NCBI GenBank assembly: GCA_029101345.1
Contig: JAQXQU010000101.1
Location: forward strand, 1-64,000
From: Erysipelotrichaceae bacterium
GTDB taxonomy: Bacteria; Bacillota_I; Bacilli_A; Erysipelotrichales; Erysipelotrichaceae
Direction: 5' to 3'
DNA length: 64,000 nt
In this document: positions 10,051 to 18,590 of the stretch, piece after piece
How positions within the stretch are numbered: position 1 is the first letter of the stretch
Layout of the letters: each line of letters opens with the position of its first letter
The notes under the pieces: generated by a model
What the model was told of the DNA's origin: nothing
The model's input: only the letters and a program-made list of their open reading frames with translations
Databases searched by the model: none
Translations under genes and position numbers: made by a program

Positions 10051-10727
10051 TTGGTGTAGTAGCTGCAATGGATGAAGAAAGAGATGCATTTCTGGAATTC
10101 ATGACTGATGTTAAGGACATTGAGGAAGATAATATCATCTATCATGTCGGAAAGATTGCCGATAAGGATGTAGTCCTAGTCAAATCAGGCGTGGGCAAGG
10201 TTGCCTGTGCCGTTGTCCTAACTTGCTTTATCAAGAAGTTTAGACCAGAGCTTGTTATCAATACTGGTTCGGCAGGGTCCCTTAACCGGAATGTTCATGT
10301 TGGTGATGTTGTTCTTGCGACCAAGGTTGCCTATCATGATGTTGATGTCTTTGGTGATAGCTGGATTCCTTCATTTGATAATGAAAACAGCATCGTCTTC
10401 TTTGCTGATACGAAACTGACAAAGCTCTTTGATACAATCAAAGGTGACCATGTTCATGTTGGTGATATGGTTTCTGGTGACTCCTTTATCTATCGTGATG
10501 ACCAGATCAGAAACATCCTTGATCATTTTCCAACAACATTATGTGGAGAAATGGAATCAGGATCAGTTGCTCAGACTTGCCGTTTCTTCAATATTCCCTG
10601 GATGATTGTCAGATCCATATCTGATGACACCTTTGCCAAGAACAACGAGTCTGATTTTGCTTTGGGACTGGAAAATGCATCCAAGAATTCTGCATATATT
10701 TCCAAGCAGATCATTGAGGTCTATTGA
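10047..10727 (+). CDS. mtnN: 5'-methylthioadenosine/S-adenosylhomocysteine nucleosidase
   Basis: MIGVVAAMDEE, VKSGVGKVACAV, NTGSAGSLN, MESGSVAQTC, RSISDD. Confidence 0.93.
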   Translation: MIGVVAAMDEERDAFLEFMTDVKDIEEDNIIYHVGKIADKDVVLVKSGVGKVACAVVLTCFIKKFRPELVINTGSAGSLNRNVHVGDVVLATKVAYHDVDVFGDSWIPSFDNENSIVFFADTKLTKLFDTIKGDHVHVGDMVSGDSFIYRDDQIRNILDHFPTTLCGEMESGSVAQTCRFFNIPWMIVRSISDDTFAKNNESDFALGLENASKNSAYISKQIIEVY

Positions 10728-11245
10728 TGAACAGCCTTTATCAGAAACCGTTTTTTGATCCTTTGAAATGGCTTGTGGACAATTATTCATCGCTGAAGAT
10801 CTCCGACAAGGAGTTTCTGTTGCTATTGAATATTGAATTTCTTCGGACTTGCCATCTTCCAATCAGCTATGATGAATTGCAAAAGCGCATGGGCATTGAC
10901 AGTGCTGAATTCGATCAGTTAATTGCCAGTCTTGTTGAAAGGAAATTTCTGAAGCTTGGTTCGGATATCAATGGGCTTGTTTTTGATATTTCTTCTGTTT
11001 ATGAATATCACGAAGATGAAATCAATCTGGATAATGCTGGCGATGTCTTTGATTTGCTTTCAGAGGTCTTCGGTCATCCTTTGTCTTCAATGGAAATGGT
11101 CAAGATTTCTGATCTGCTTAAGGAATTTGGCCAGCCCCAGCTGCTTGAAGCGGTCAGAGTAGCAGAAGCCAATAGGGTATTGAAGCTTGCCTATATTGAA
11201 AAGGTTCTAAGAAACAATGAAAGAGATCAACAGAAGAATAGCTAA
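10724..11245 (+). CDS. dnaD: DnaD-family replication protein
   Basis: N-terminal winged-helix-like region and C-terminal DnaD domain (EVFGHPLSSMEMVKISDLLKEFGQPQLLEAVRVAEANRVLKLAYIEKVL); directly precedes nth. Confidence 0.82.
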   Translation: MMNSLYQKPFFDPLKWLVDNYSSLKISDKEFLLLLNIEFLRTCHLPISYDELQKRMGIDSAEFDQLIASLVERKFLKLGSDINGLVFDISSVYEYHEDEINLDNAGDVFDLLSEVFGHPLSSMEMVKISDLLKEFGQPQLLEAVRVAEANRVLKLAYIEKVLRNNERDQQKNS

Positions 11246-11846
11246 GAAGCTGGAAGAACTGTTTCCAGACGCCCATTGTGAGCTCATTCATCATAATGCC
11301 TATGAATTGCTGATTGCTGTTGTTCTTAGTGCCCAGACTACTGACCAAAGAGTCAATTCAGTAACACCTGTCCTTTTTGGCAAATATCCTGATGCCAAAA
11401 GCCTGGCAGAAAGTGATCCTTCAATAGTTGAGGACATCATCAAGCCGATTGGGCTCTATCGCAATAAGACAAAATCCATCAGGGCATTGGCTGATGATCT
11501 TGTCAAACGTTTTGATGGGGAAGTTCCCTCTAGACGTGAAGATCTGGAATCGCTTCGTGGTGTAGGCCGAAAGAGCGCAAATGTGATTTTGTCAAATTGC
11601 TTTGATACAGATGCCTTTGCGGTTGATACCCATGTAGCAAGAGTCTCCAAGCGTTTAGGCCTAGCAGAAAATGATGATGATGTTCTGACAATAGAGAAAA
11701 AACTGATGAAGGCTTTCCCACAAGGCAGCTGGGGAAAACTGCATCATCAGTTCATCTTCTTTGGCCGTTACTTATGCAAGGCTCGTAATCCTGAATGTGA
11801 GCGCTGTCCATTTGGCGATATCTGTCGTAAGGATTACTTATTATGA
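11217..11846 (+). CDS. nth: Endonuclease III
   Basis: LLIAVVLSAQTTDQRVN, LRGVGRKSANVILSNCFDTDAFAVDTHVARVSKRLGLA, C-terminal Fe-S Cys cluster CKARNPECERCPFGDIC. Confidence 0.95.
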   Translation: MKEINRRIAKKLEELFPDAHCELIHHNAYELLIAVVLSAQTTDQRVNSVTPVLFGKYPDAKSLAESDPSIVEDIIKPIGLYRNKTKSIRALADDLVKRFDGEVPSRREDLESLRGVGRKSANVILSNCFDTDAFAVDTHVARVSKRLGLAENDDDVLTIEKKLMKAFPQGSWGKLHHQFIFFGRYLCKARNPECERCPFGDICRKDYLL

Positions 11847-13315
11847 TAGAGCTTCTTGGACTGATAGATTGGATCCATAGTTAGGTGCATGCCTAACTTT
11901 TTAAATGTCTTGACATCAATTTCTGAAAGAATGACACTGGAATGGGCTTCAGCTCCTGCCAATAGTGGCAGTGATTTCAAACAGAGATTGGAATATTCAG
12001 AGGTTCTTGAACCAATAGCTAAGGCAATCAGCACCTCATCAGTATGAAGACGCGGATTATTGCCATTGAGATATTTGGTTTTGAGTTCCTGAATTGGTTC
12101 AAGGACATATTCAGAAAGAATGCGGATATCTGGCACATCAGCTACAGTCTTAAGAGCATTGAGAATGGCTGCGGATGAAGCCCCCATCAGCTTTGAAGTC
12201 TTGCCGGTGACAATACGGCCATCACTCAATTTGATGGCAACAGCTGGTTCCTTGGTCTTGTTAGCTAATTCTGTAGCTTTGACATAGACTTCACGATCGC
12301 TCTTTTCAACCCCGGCCTTTTTCATCAGGGTTTCCAGTTTGTAAAGCATTTCGTCACTTGCTTCATCTTTTCTGACACTGACAGCAGTCTCGAAATAGCG
12401 TCTGACGATTTCTTCTTTGGCTGCCTGGCCACAGATATCAAAGTCCGTAATGCAATAGCCAATCATATTGACGCCCATATCTGTTGGTGATTTGTAGATT
12501 TCCTGACCAATAACTTCCTTTAGCAGGGAATTGAGAATAGGGAAGGCTTCGACATCACGGTTGTAGTTGACAGCAACTTCGTTATAGGCCTCAAGATGGA
12601 AGGGGTCAATCATATTAACGTCATTGAGATCAATGGTTGCGGCTTCATAAGCCAAATTGATTGGATCATTCAAGCCGATATTCCAGATGGGGAATGTTTC
12701 AAATTTGGCATAGCCAGCCTTGATGCCATTGATATTGTCATGGTACATCTGGGAAAGGCAGGTAGCCATCTTGCCAGAACCTGGTCCTGGGGCAGTTACA
12801 ACAATGATTTCGCTGTTTGTCTTGATATATTCATTCTTGCCAAAACCACTTTTGGAAAGAATATGAGGGATGTCATTAGGATAGTTGTCGATAGGATAAT
12901 GATAAGCAACCTGAATGCCACTCTTTTCCAGAATTCTTCTGAGCTTCTGGGCTTCGGCCTGCTTCTGGTAATGGGTGATGACAACTCCGCCAACCTTGAG
13001 TTCAACAACCCCAAAGGCATCGATTAGTCGCATCAGATCCTGGAAGTAGGTGATGCCTAAATCAGAGCGGGTCTTGTTTTTTTCGATGTGATTGGCATTG
13101 ATGACCAGGATGATTTCAACTTTTTCCTTAAGCTTTAAAAGCATTCTGATTTTGGAATCAGGATGAAAGCCTGGCAGAACTCTTGATGCATGATTGTCAT
13201 CAAAAAGCTTGCCACCAAATTCCAAGTAGAGTTTGCCAAATTTCGATACTCGGTCTGCAATCTTTTCGGACTGCAGTTTAAGGTATTTGTCGTTATCGAA
13301 TCCTAAATTACTCAT
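11834..13315 (-). CDS. DUF1846-family protein
   Basis: About 493-aa protein with GFDNDKYLKLQSEKIADRVSKFGKLYLEFGGKLFDDNHASRVLPGF and ITYFQDLMRLIDAF. Confidence 0.85.
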   Translation of the reverse strand: MSNLGFDNDKYLKLQSEKIADRVSKFGKLYLEFGGKLFDDNHASRVLPGFHPDSKIRMLLKLKEKVEIILVINANHIEKNKTRSDLGITYFQDLMRLIDAFGVVELKVGGVVITHYQKQAEAQKLRRILEKSGIQVAYHYPIDNYPNDIPHILSKSGFGKNEYIKTNSEIIVVTAPGPGSGKMATCLSQMYHDNINGIKAGYAKFETFPIWNIGLNDPINLAYEAATIDLNDVNMIDPFHLEAYNEVAVNYNRDVEAFPILNSLLKEVIGQEIYKSPTDMGVNMIGYCITDFDICGQAAKEEIVRRYFETAVSVRKDEASDEMLYKLETLMKKAGVEKSDREVYVKATELANKTKEPAVAIKLSDGRIVTGKTSKLMGASSAAILNALKTVADVPDIRILSEYVLEPIQELKTKYLNGNNPRLHTDEVLIALAIGSRTSEYSNLCLKSLPLLAGAEAHSSVILSEIDVKTFKKLGMHLTMDPIYQSKKLYHNK

Positions 13316-13414
13316 GTTTCACCTCACGAACATACCTTATTAATTTACCATAAAAAGGCTCTATATCATACTGGATATTTGTATTCAGGGAAAAAAGTCT
13401 GCTAATATTTGGAT

Positions 13415-14098
13415 ATGAATTATTATGATGAAATACTTGAAAAAATCCATGCATTGCTCGCCAATGGCAAGAGCATGCAGGCACTATTGATCCTTGACGA
13501 GGAACTGGGAATGCCATATGTTCCCAAGGACTTCGAGGAAAAGCTTCTTGAGCTGAAAAGCAGCATCCAGTTTGAAGAGGGACGCAAGTCCTATAGTGAT
13601 GAAGATCTCGAAAGAATGCTTAAAGGTTCAAATGATGAACAGTTGATTGCGATAAATGAACTCAATGCAAGGAATCTGAGAAATTATCACGATCTTATCA
13701 ATGATTATCTTTCTGCCGACGGCTTTATCAATGCTAAGGTTCTGCTGATTGATTCCATGATTGCTCAGGAACTTAATGAAGAATATCACATGGTACAGGA
13801 TGGAATGGAATATGATTTCATTCCCCGCTATCAGTTAAGGCCTGCTGAATCAGATGGTTTTTCAAGTGCAGTTTCCTATCTTGAGGACGCTTTGATGAAA
13901 GAACCAAGTCTCTTGAAGATGGCCAAGGAGATTGTTTATAAGGAATTGATGCTGATGCTGCCGATAAACGCTGATGAAGAGGAAGGCCTTTTGCTGGCAG
14001 ATCAGGCTATAATCTACCTCTATCAGGCTTTAGGTGATGAAAAAGGACTTGATGAATATCTGAAAAGTGCTAAAAGAGAGCTTATCTTGGGTACTTAA
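13415..14098 (+). CDS. Conserved tetratricopeptide-like protein of unknown function (DUF3196-like)
   Basis: MNYYDEILEKIHALLANGKSMQALLILDEELGMPYVP; intact ORF; start at ATG 13415 six nt after a -10-like TAATAT. Confidence 0.65.
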   Translation: MNYYDEILEKIHALLANGKSMQALLILDEELGMPYVPKDFEEKLLELKSSIQFEEGRKSYSDEDLERMLKGSNDEQLIAINELNARNLRNYHDLINDYLSADGFINAKVLLIDSMIAQELNEEYHMVQDGMEYDFIPRYQLRPAESDGFSSAVSYLEDALMKEPSLLKMAKEIVYKELMLMLPINADEEEGLLLADQAIIYLYQALGDEKGLDEYLKSAKRELILGT

Positions 14099-14153
14099 CT
14101 AGTATTTGGAAAAGTCATTTGTTATAATATACTAGCGATTTAAGGAGGACTTT

Positions 14154-15416
14154 ATGTCAGAATTTAACAGAATTGAAAATGCCAAGGCTGAAGTCAAATG
14201 CACAATTGACTCAGATGTCTGGCAGAATGCACAGAAAAAGGCTTTTAATAAATTATCCAAGCAGCTTGAAGTAAAAGGTTTCCGCAAGGGCCATGTTCCT
14301 GAATCAGTCTGCCGCAAGATGATTTCCTCTCAGCAGATCATGATTGAAGCAGTTGATGCTGTCGCTCAGGAAGCATTGCTGTCAGCTGTCAATGAACATT
14401 CAATCCAGCTGATTGATAGACCAGAACTTGATATTGATACACTGACTCCTGAATCATGTATCCTCAAGTTCATCTGCCCAGTCAAGCCTGAAGCTAAATT
14501 AGGTGATTACAAATCACTTGAATACAAAGTTGAAGAAGTAACAGTATCCGATGAAGAAGTAATGGATGAAATCAACAAGCTTCTTGATCGCAAATCAGAT
14601 CTGGAAGTCAAGGAAGAAGGCACTGTTGAAGATGGTGATACAGCTGTCATTGATTTTGAAGGTTTCAAGGATGGCGTGCCATTTGAAGGCGGCAAGGGTG
14701 AAAACTATGATTTGACAATCGGTTCAAACACTTTCATTCCTGGCTTTGAGCCTCAGCTGATCGGTGTGGGTGTTGAAGAGACTAAGGAAATCAATGTCAC
14801 TTTCCCTGAATCCTATGGTGTTGAAGATCTCAATGGCAAGGAAGTTGTCTTCAAGGTTACAGTTCATGAAATCAAGACTAAGGTTGTTCCAGCACTTGAT
14901 GATGGATTTGCTGAAGGCTTAGGCTATGATGGTGTAAAAAATGTTGATGATCTGAAAAAGTACTATTCAGATATGATTACCAGAAGAAAGACTTCTGATG
15001 CTGAATCAAAGGCTAACAATGAATTGATGGATGCCTTATGCGATATGACTGATGTTGAGATTCCAGAAATCATGATCAAGTCGGAAGTTGATGAAATGCT
15101 CAACAGATATGCTTACCAGTTCAGCTCACAGGGCATGACCATGGAAATGTTCTATCAGTATACAGGCAATACTGAAGAGGGCATGCGTGAACAGTTAAGA
15201 GAAGGTGCTATCAGAAAGATCAAGATGAATTTGGCTCTTGAACAGGTCGCAAAGCTTGAAAATGTTGAAGTAAGCAGCGAAGAGATTGAAGCTGAATTCG
15301 CTAATATCGCACAGCACTATGGATTGACTGTTGAAGAAGTCAAGAAGAATCTGTTGCCTGGTGATGTTGCTTATGACATCGAACAAAAGAAGGCGTTGGA
15401 ACTTCTAAAGAAATAA
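14154..15416 (+). CDS. tig: Trigger factor
   Basis: N-terminal ribosome-binding GFRKGHVPESVCRK, FKBP domain DTAVIDFEGFKDGVPFEGGKGENYDLTIGSNTFIPGFE. Confidence 0.95.
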   Translation: MSEFNRIENAKAEVKCTIDSDVWQNAQKKAFNKLSKQLEVKGFRKGHVPESVCRKMISSQQIMIEAVDAVAQEALLSAVNEHSIQLIDRPELDIDTLTPESCILKFICPVKPEAKLGDYKSLEYKVEEVTVSDEEVMDEINKLLDRKSDLEVKEEGTVEDGDTAVIDFEGFKDGVPFEGGKGENYDLTIGSNTFIPGFEPQLIGVGVEETKEINVTFPESYGVEDLNGKEVVFKVTVHEIKTKVVPALDDGFAEGLGYDGVKNVDDLKKYYSDMITRRKTSDAESKANNELMDALCDMTDVEIPEIMIKSEVDEMLNRYAYQFSSQGMTMEMFYQYTGNTEEGMREQLREGAIRKIKMNLALEQVAKLENVEVSSEEIEAEFANIAQHYGLTVEEVKKNLLPGDVAYDIEQKKALELLKK

Positions 15417-15419
15417 TCT

Positions 15420-15450
15420 CTGAAAAGACGCCTAGCGTCTTTTCATTTAA
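15420..15450 (+). terminator. Rho-independent terminator after tig
   Basis: GAAAAGACGC-CTA-GCGTCTTTTC followed by T-rich tract. Confidence 0.75.
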
Positions 15451-15463
15451 TTAGGAGGTATTC

Positions 15464-17767
15464 ATGGAAAATACTAAAAAACTGCCACTATTGTGTACTA
15501 GAGGAGCTTTTGTCTTTCCACTTCAGACAATGGCTATTGAAGTTGGACGGCCATTATCTGTCGGAAGTGTAAATTTTGCTGCTGACAATAATGTCAACAT
15601 TGTCATCTCCTCTCAGATGGATTTGACAAAAGACAACCCTCCTTATGATGAAATCTACAAATACGGTGTAATCTGCCGCATTAAGTCATCTTCTTTCAAG
15701 ACTGACCATTTACGTGTGACCTTTTCCGGTTTGATGCGTTGCGAAATCCATAATATCCAAGAAGAGAATGGTGCATTATTCTGTGACTGCACTGCTTTAT
15801 CTGATGTTGTTGATGACTATCTGGAGATTGAGGTTTTGACTAAGAAGGCCATTTCTGAATTCAATATCATGGCTCAGAAGATGAGAAGACCAGTTTTCAA
15901 TCTGCCTAGTGACAATATTGATCTGACCGTTGCTTCATCCTTAGCTGACAGCTATGCTCAGGTCTTTGTCCAAGGCGTTGCTGAAAAACAGAAGTATGTT
16001 GAGGAAATCAATCTCAAGAACCGTCTGATGATGGTTATCCAGTCCGTCTATCGTGAACGCCAGTTTGAAACTGTTGAAAAGGAAATCAACGAAAAGGTCA
16101 AAACCCGTTTGGAAGAAAACCAGAAGGACTATTTCCTCAGAGAAAAGCTTCGGGCAATCAAGGAAGAGCTAGGCGATGGAGGAAGCTATTCTGATATTGA
16201 TGATCTCAAGGAGAAAGTTGAAAACGAGCCATTTCCGGCTAATGTCAAAGCCAAGGCCTATGAGGAATTCAAGCATTATGAGATGCTGCCACCAAATTCT
16301 GGTGAATCCGGTGTTGTTCGTTCATATCTTGAGTGGCTGCTAGGTGTTCCTTGGTATCAGCGCAGTATCGACAACGATGATTTGAACAAGGCTTCTGAAA
16401 TTCTTGATGAGGACCACTATGGTCTTGAAAAGGTCAAGGAGCGCATTTTGGAATACTTGGCAGTCAAGCAGATTACCAATTCTTTAAAGAGCCCAATCAT
16501 TTGTCTTGTTGGCCCACCTGGTGTTGGCAAGACTTCATTGGCTAAGTCAGTTGCGCGTGCTCTTGATAGAAAATTTGTCAAAGTGTCCTTAGGTGGTGTT
16601 CATGATGAGGCAGAAATCAGAGGACATCGTCGTACTTATCTAGGTTCAATGCCAGGCCGTATTATTCAGGGCATGAAAAAAGCCGGTACTTTGAATCCCG
16701 TATTCCTGATTGATGAAATCGATAAGATGGCATCAGATTACAAGGGTGATCCTTCAAGTGCTATGCTTGAAGTCCTCGACCCTGAACAAAACAGGGAATT
16801 CTCTGACCATTATTTGGAAGAACCTTATGATCTATCGGAAGTATTATTCATTGCTACAGCCAATTATGCCGAGAATATACCAGCTGCTTTATATGATCGT
16901 TTGGAAATCATCAATCTTTCTTCCTATACTGAGATTGAGAAGGTAAATATTGCCCGCAAACATCTCATTCGTAAACAGATGGAACTAAATGGCTTGAAGA
17001 AATCCCAGTTCTCTATCAGTGATGAAATGATTGCTTATCTGATCCAGTATTACACTAGAGAAGCTGGTGTTAGACAACTGGAAAGACTGATCGGTGCTCT
17101 TTGCCGCAAGTCGGTGTTAGCTATTGTCAAGGACGGCCGCAAGTCAATCAAAATCACCAGGAAAGTGATCAATGAATGGATAGGCCATGAAAAATATGAA
17201 TATGGTACCAAGGAAAGCAAAGACCAGGTCGGTGTCGTTACTGGACTGGCCTATACAGCTTTTGGTGGTGATATTCTGCCGATTGAAGTCAATTATTTTG
17301 ACGGCAAGGGCAAGCTGGTTGTCACTGGCCAGCTTGGTGATGTCATGCAGGAATCAACCAGGATTGCACTTGACTATATCAAAGCCAATGCCAAGCATTA
17401 TGGTATTGATATGGCATTCTTTGAAACCCATGATATTCATATTCATTGTCCAGAAGGAGCTGTCCCTAAAGATGGACCTTCCGCAGGCGTTACTTTAACT
17501 ACAGCTCTTCTTTCAGCTATCACCAATACGCCTGTTTCTTCTGATGTGGCTATGACAGGTGAAATTACCTTAAGAGGCAATGTCTTGCCAATTGGTGGTT
17601 TAAAGGAAAAATCAATGGCTGCCCATCGTTCTGGCATTCGCAAGATCATCATCCCTAAGAATAACGTCAAGGATCTTGATGATGTACCAAAGGAAGTCAA
17701 GGATGCGGTTGAATTTGTGCCGGTTGAAAAGATCGATAAAGTCATCAAAGAGGCATTTGTCAGATGA
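15464..17767 (+). CDS. lon: ATP-dependent protease Lon
   Basis: GPPGVGKTSLAKSVARAL, GVHDEAEIRGHRRTYLGSMPGRI, catalytic PKDGPSAGVTLTTALLS. Confidence 0.96.
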   Translation: MENTKKLPLLCTRGAFVFPLQTMAIEVGRPLSVGSVNFAADNNVNIVISSQMDLTKDNPPYDEIYKYGVICRIKSSSFKTDHLRVTFSGLMRCEIHNIQEENGALFCDCTALSDVVDDYLEIEVLTKKAISEFNIMAQKMRRPVFNLPSDNIDLTVASSLADSYAQVFVQGVAEKQKYVEEINLKNRLMMVIQSVYRERQFETVEKEINEKVKTRLEENQKDYFLREKLRAIKEELGDGGSYSDIDDLKEKVENEPFPANVKAKAYEEFKHYEMLPPNSGESGVVRSYLEWLLGVPWYQRSIDNDDLNKASEILDEDHYGLEKVKERILEYLAVKQITNSLKSPIICLVGPPGVGKTSLAKSVARALDRKFVKVSLGGVHDEAEIRGHRRTYLGSMPGRIIQGMKKAGTLNPVFLIDEIDKMASDYKGDPSSAMLEVLDPEQNREFSDHYLEEPYDLSEVLFIATANYAENIPAALYDRLEIINLSSYTEIEKVNIARKHLIRKQMELNGLKKSQFSISDEMIAYLIQYYTREAGVRQLERLIGALCRKSVLAIVKDGRKSIKITRKVINEWIGHEKYEYGTKESKDQVGVVTGLAYTAFGGDILPIEVNYFDGKGKLVVTGQLGDVMQESTRIALDYIKANAKHYGIDMAFFETHDIHIHCPEGAVPKDGPSAGVTLTTALLSAITNTPVSSDVAMTGEITLRGNVLPIGGLKEKSMAAHRSGIRKIIIPKNNVKDLDDVPKEVKDAVEFVPVEKIDKVIKEAFVR

Positions 17768-18324
17768 TAGAGTTTATCAAAGGGGCATTTGAACCCAAGG
17801 ATTTTCCACCAAGCCAAAAGGAAGTGGTCTTTGTCGGACGTTCAAATGTCGGCAAGTCCTCGATGATCAATGCCTTATATAATCGCAGGATTGCCTATGT
17901 CGGCAAGAAACCCGGCAAGACAGTTATGCTGAACTTCTTCCAATGTGATGGAGGATATACAGCTTGCGATGTTCCGGGCTATGGTTTTGCAAATCGCTCC
18001 CAGGCCCAGATTGTCCAGTTTGGAAAAATGATGGACGCATATTTTACCCAAAGGGAAGCGTTGAAACTGTGCGTCATGATTATTGATGTCAGACATAAGC
18101 CAACAGCTGATGATATGGATATGCTTGATTATCTAAAAGAGAATAGAATTCCATTCCTGATTGTAGCTAACAAGTCTGACAAATTATCTAACAATCAGCT
18201 TGTCAAGGCTAAGAAGGAATTGATTGGTCATCTTAATATCAATGATGATGAACTTCTTTGCATATCTGCTAATACAGGCAAGAATATTGACAAATTGAAA
18301 GATCTGATTCTTGCGGCTATGTAA
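17764..18324 (+). CDS. engB: Ribosome biogenesis GTP-binding protein EngB/YsxC
   Basis: FVGRSNVGKSSMINALYNR, GKTVMLNFF, DVPGYGFAN, NKSDKLS. Confidence 0.95.
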   Translation: MIEFIKGAFEPKDFPPSQKEVVFVGRSNVGKSSMINALYNRRIAYVGKKPGKTVMLNFFQCDGGYTACDVPGYGFANRSQAQIVQFGKMMDAYFTQREALKLCVMIIDVRHKPTADDMDMLDYLKENRIPFLIVANKSDKLSNNQLVKAKKELIGHLNINDDELLCISANTGKNIDKLKDLILAAM

Positions 18325-18325
18325 C

Positions 18326-18354
18326 TTGCTTTTTGCAAATCCATCATCTATAAT
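18326..18354 (+). promoter_or_regulatory. Promoter of valS T-box transcript
   Basis: TTGCTT - 17 nt - TATAAT directly upstream of T-box leader. Confidence 0.6.
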
Positions 18355-18360
18355 TTATTA

Positions 18361-18575
18361 TGCGTTGACAAAGAGGAAGTACTTTAGTCCTTGGAAGATA
18401 GAGATGTCCTGGTCGGTGGAAAGGACACAAGGCTATAGGAAAATGTCGCTTTGGAGTATATCTGGTGAAACCAAGTAGCTGGATACGTTTCCTGCGTTAA
18501 AGGTTTGAGGCAGCCGATGGCTGTAAATTAAGGTGGTAACACGTACAAAGACGTCCTTATGGCGTCTTTTTTATT
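18361..18575 (+). promoter_or_regulatory. T-box leader upstream of valS
   Basis: AAGGTGGTAACACG T-box core followed by terminator hairpin AAGACGTCC-TTAT-GGCGTCTTTTTT, then valS. Confidence 0.9.
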
Positions 18576-18590
18576 TAGGAGGGACTATTT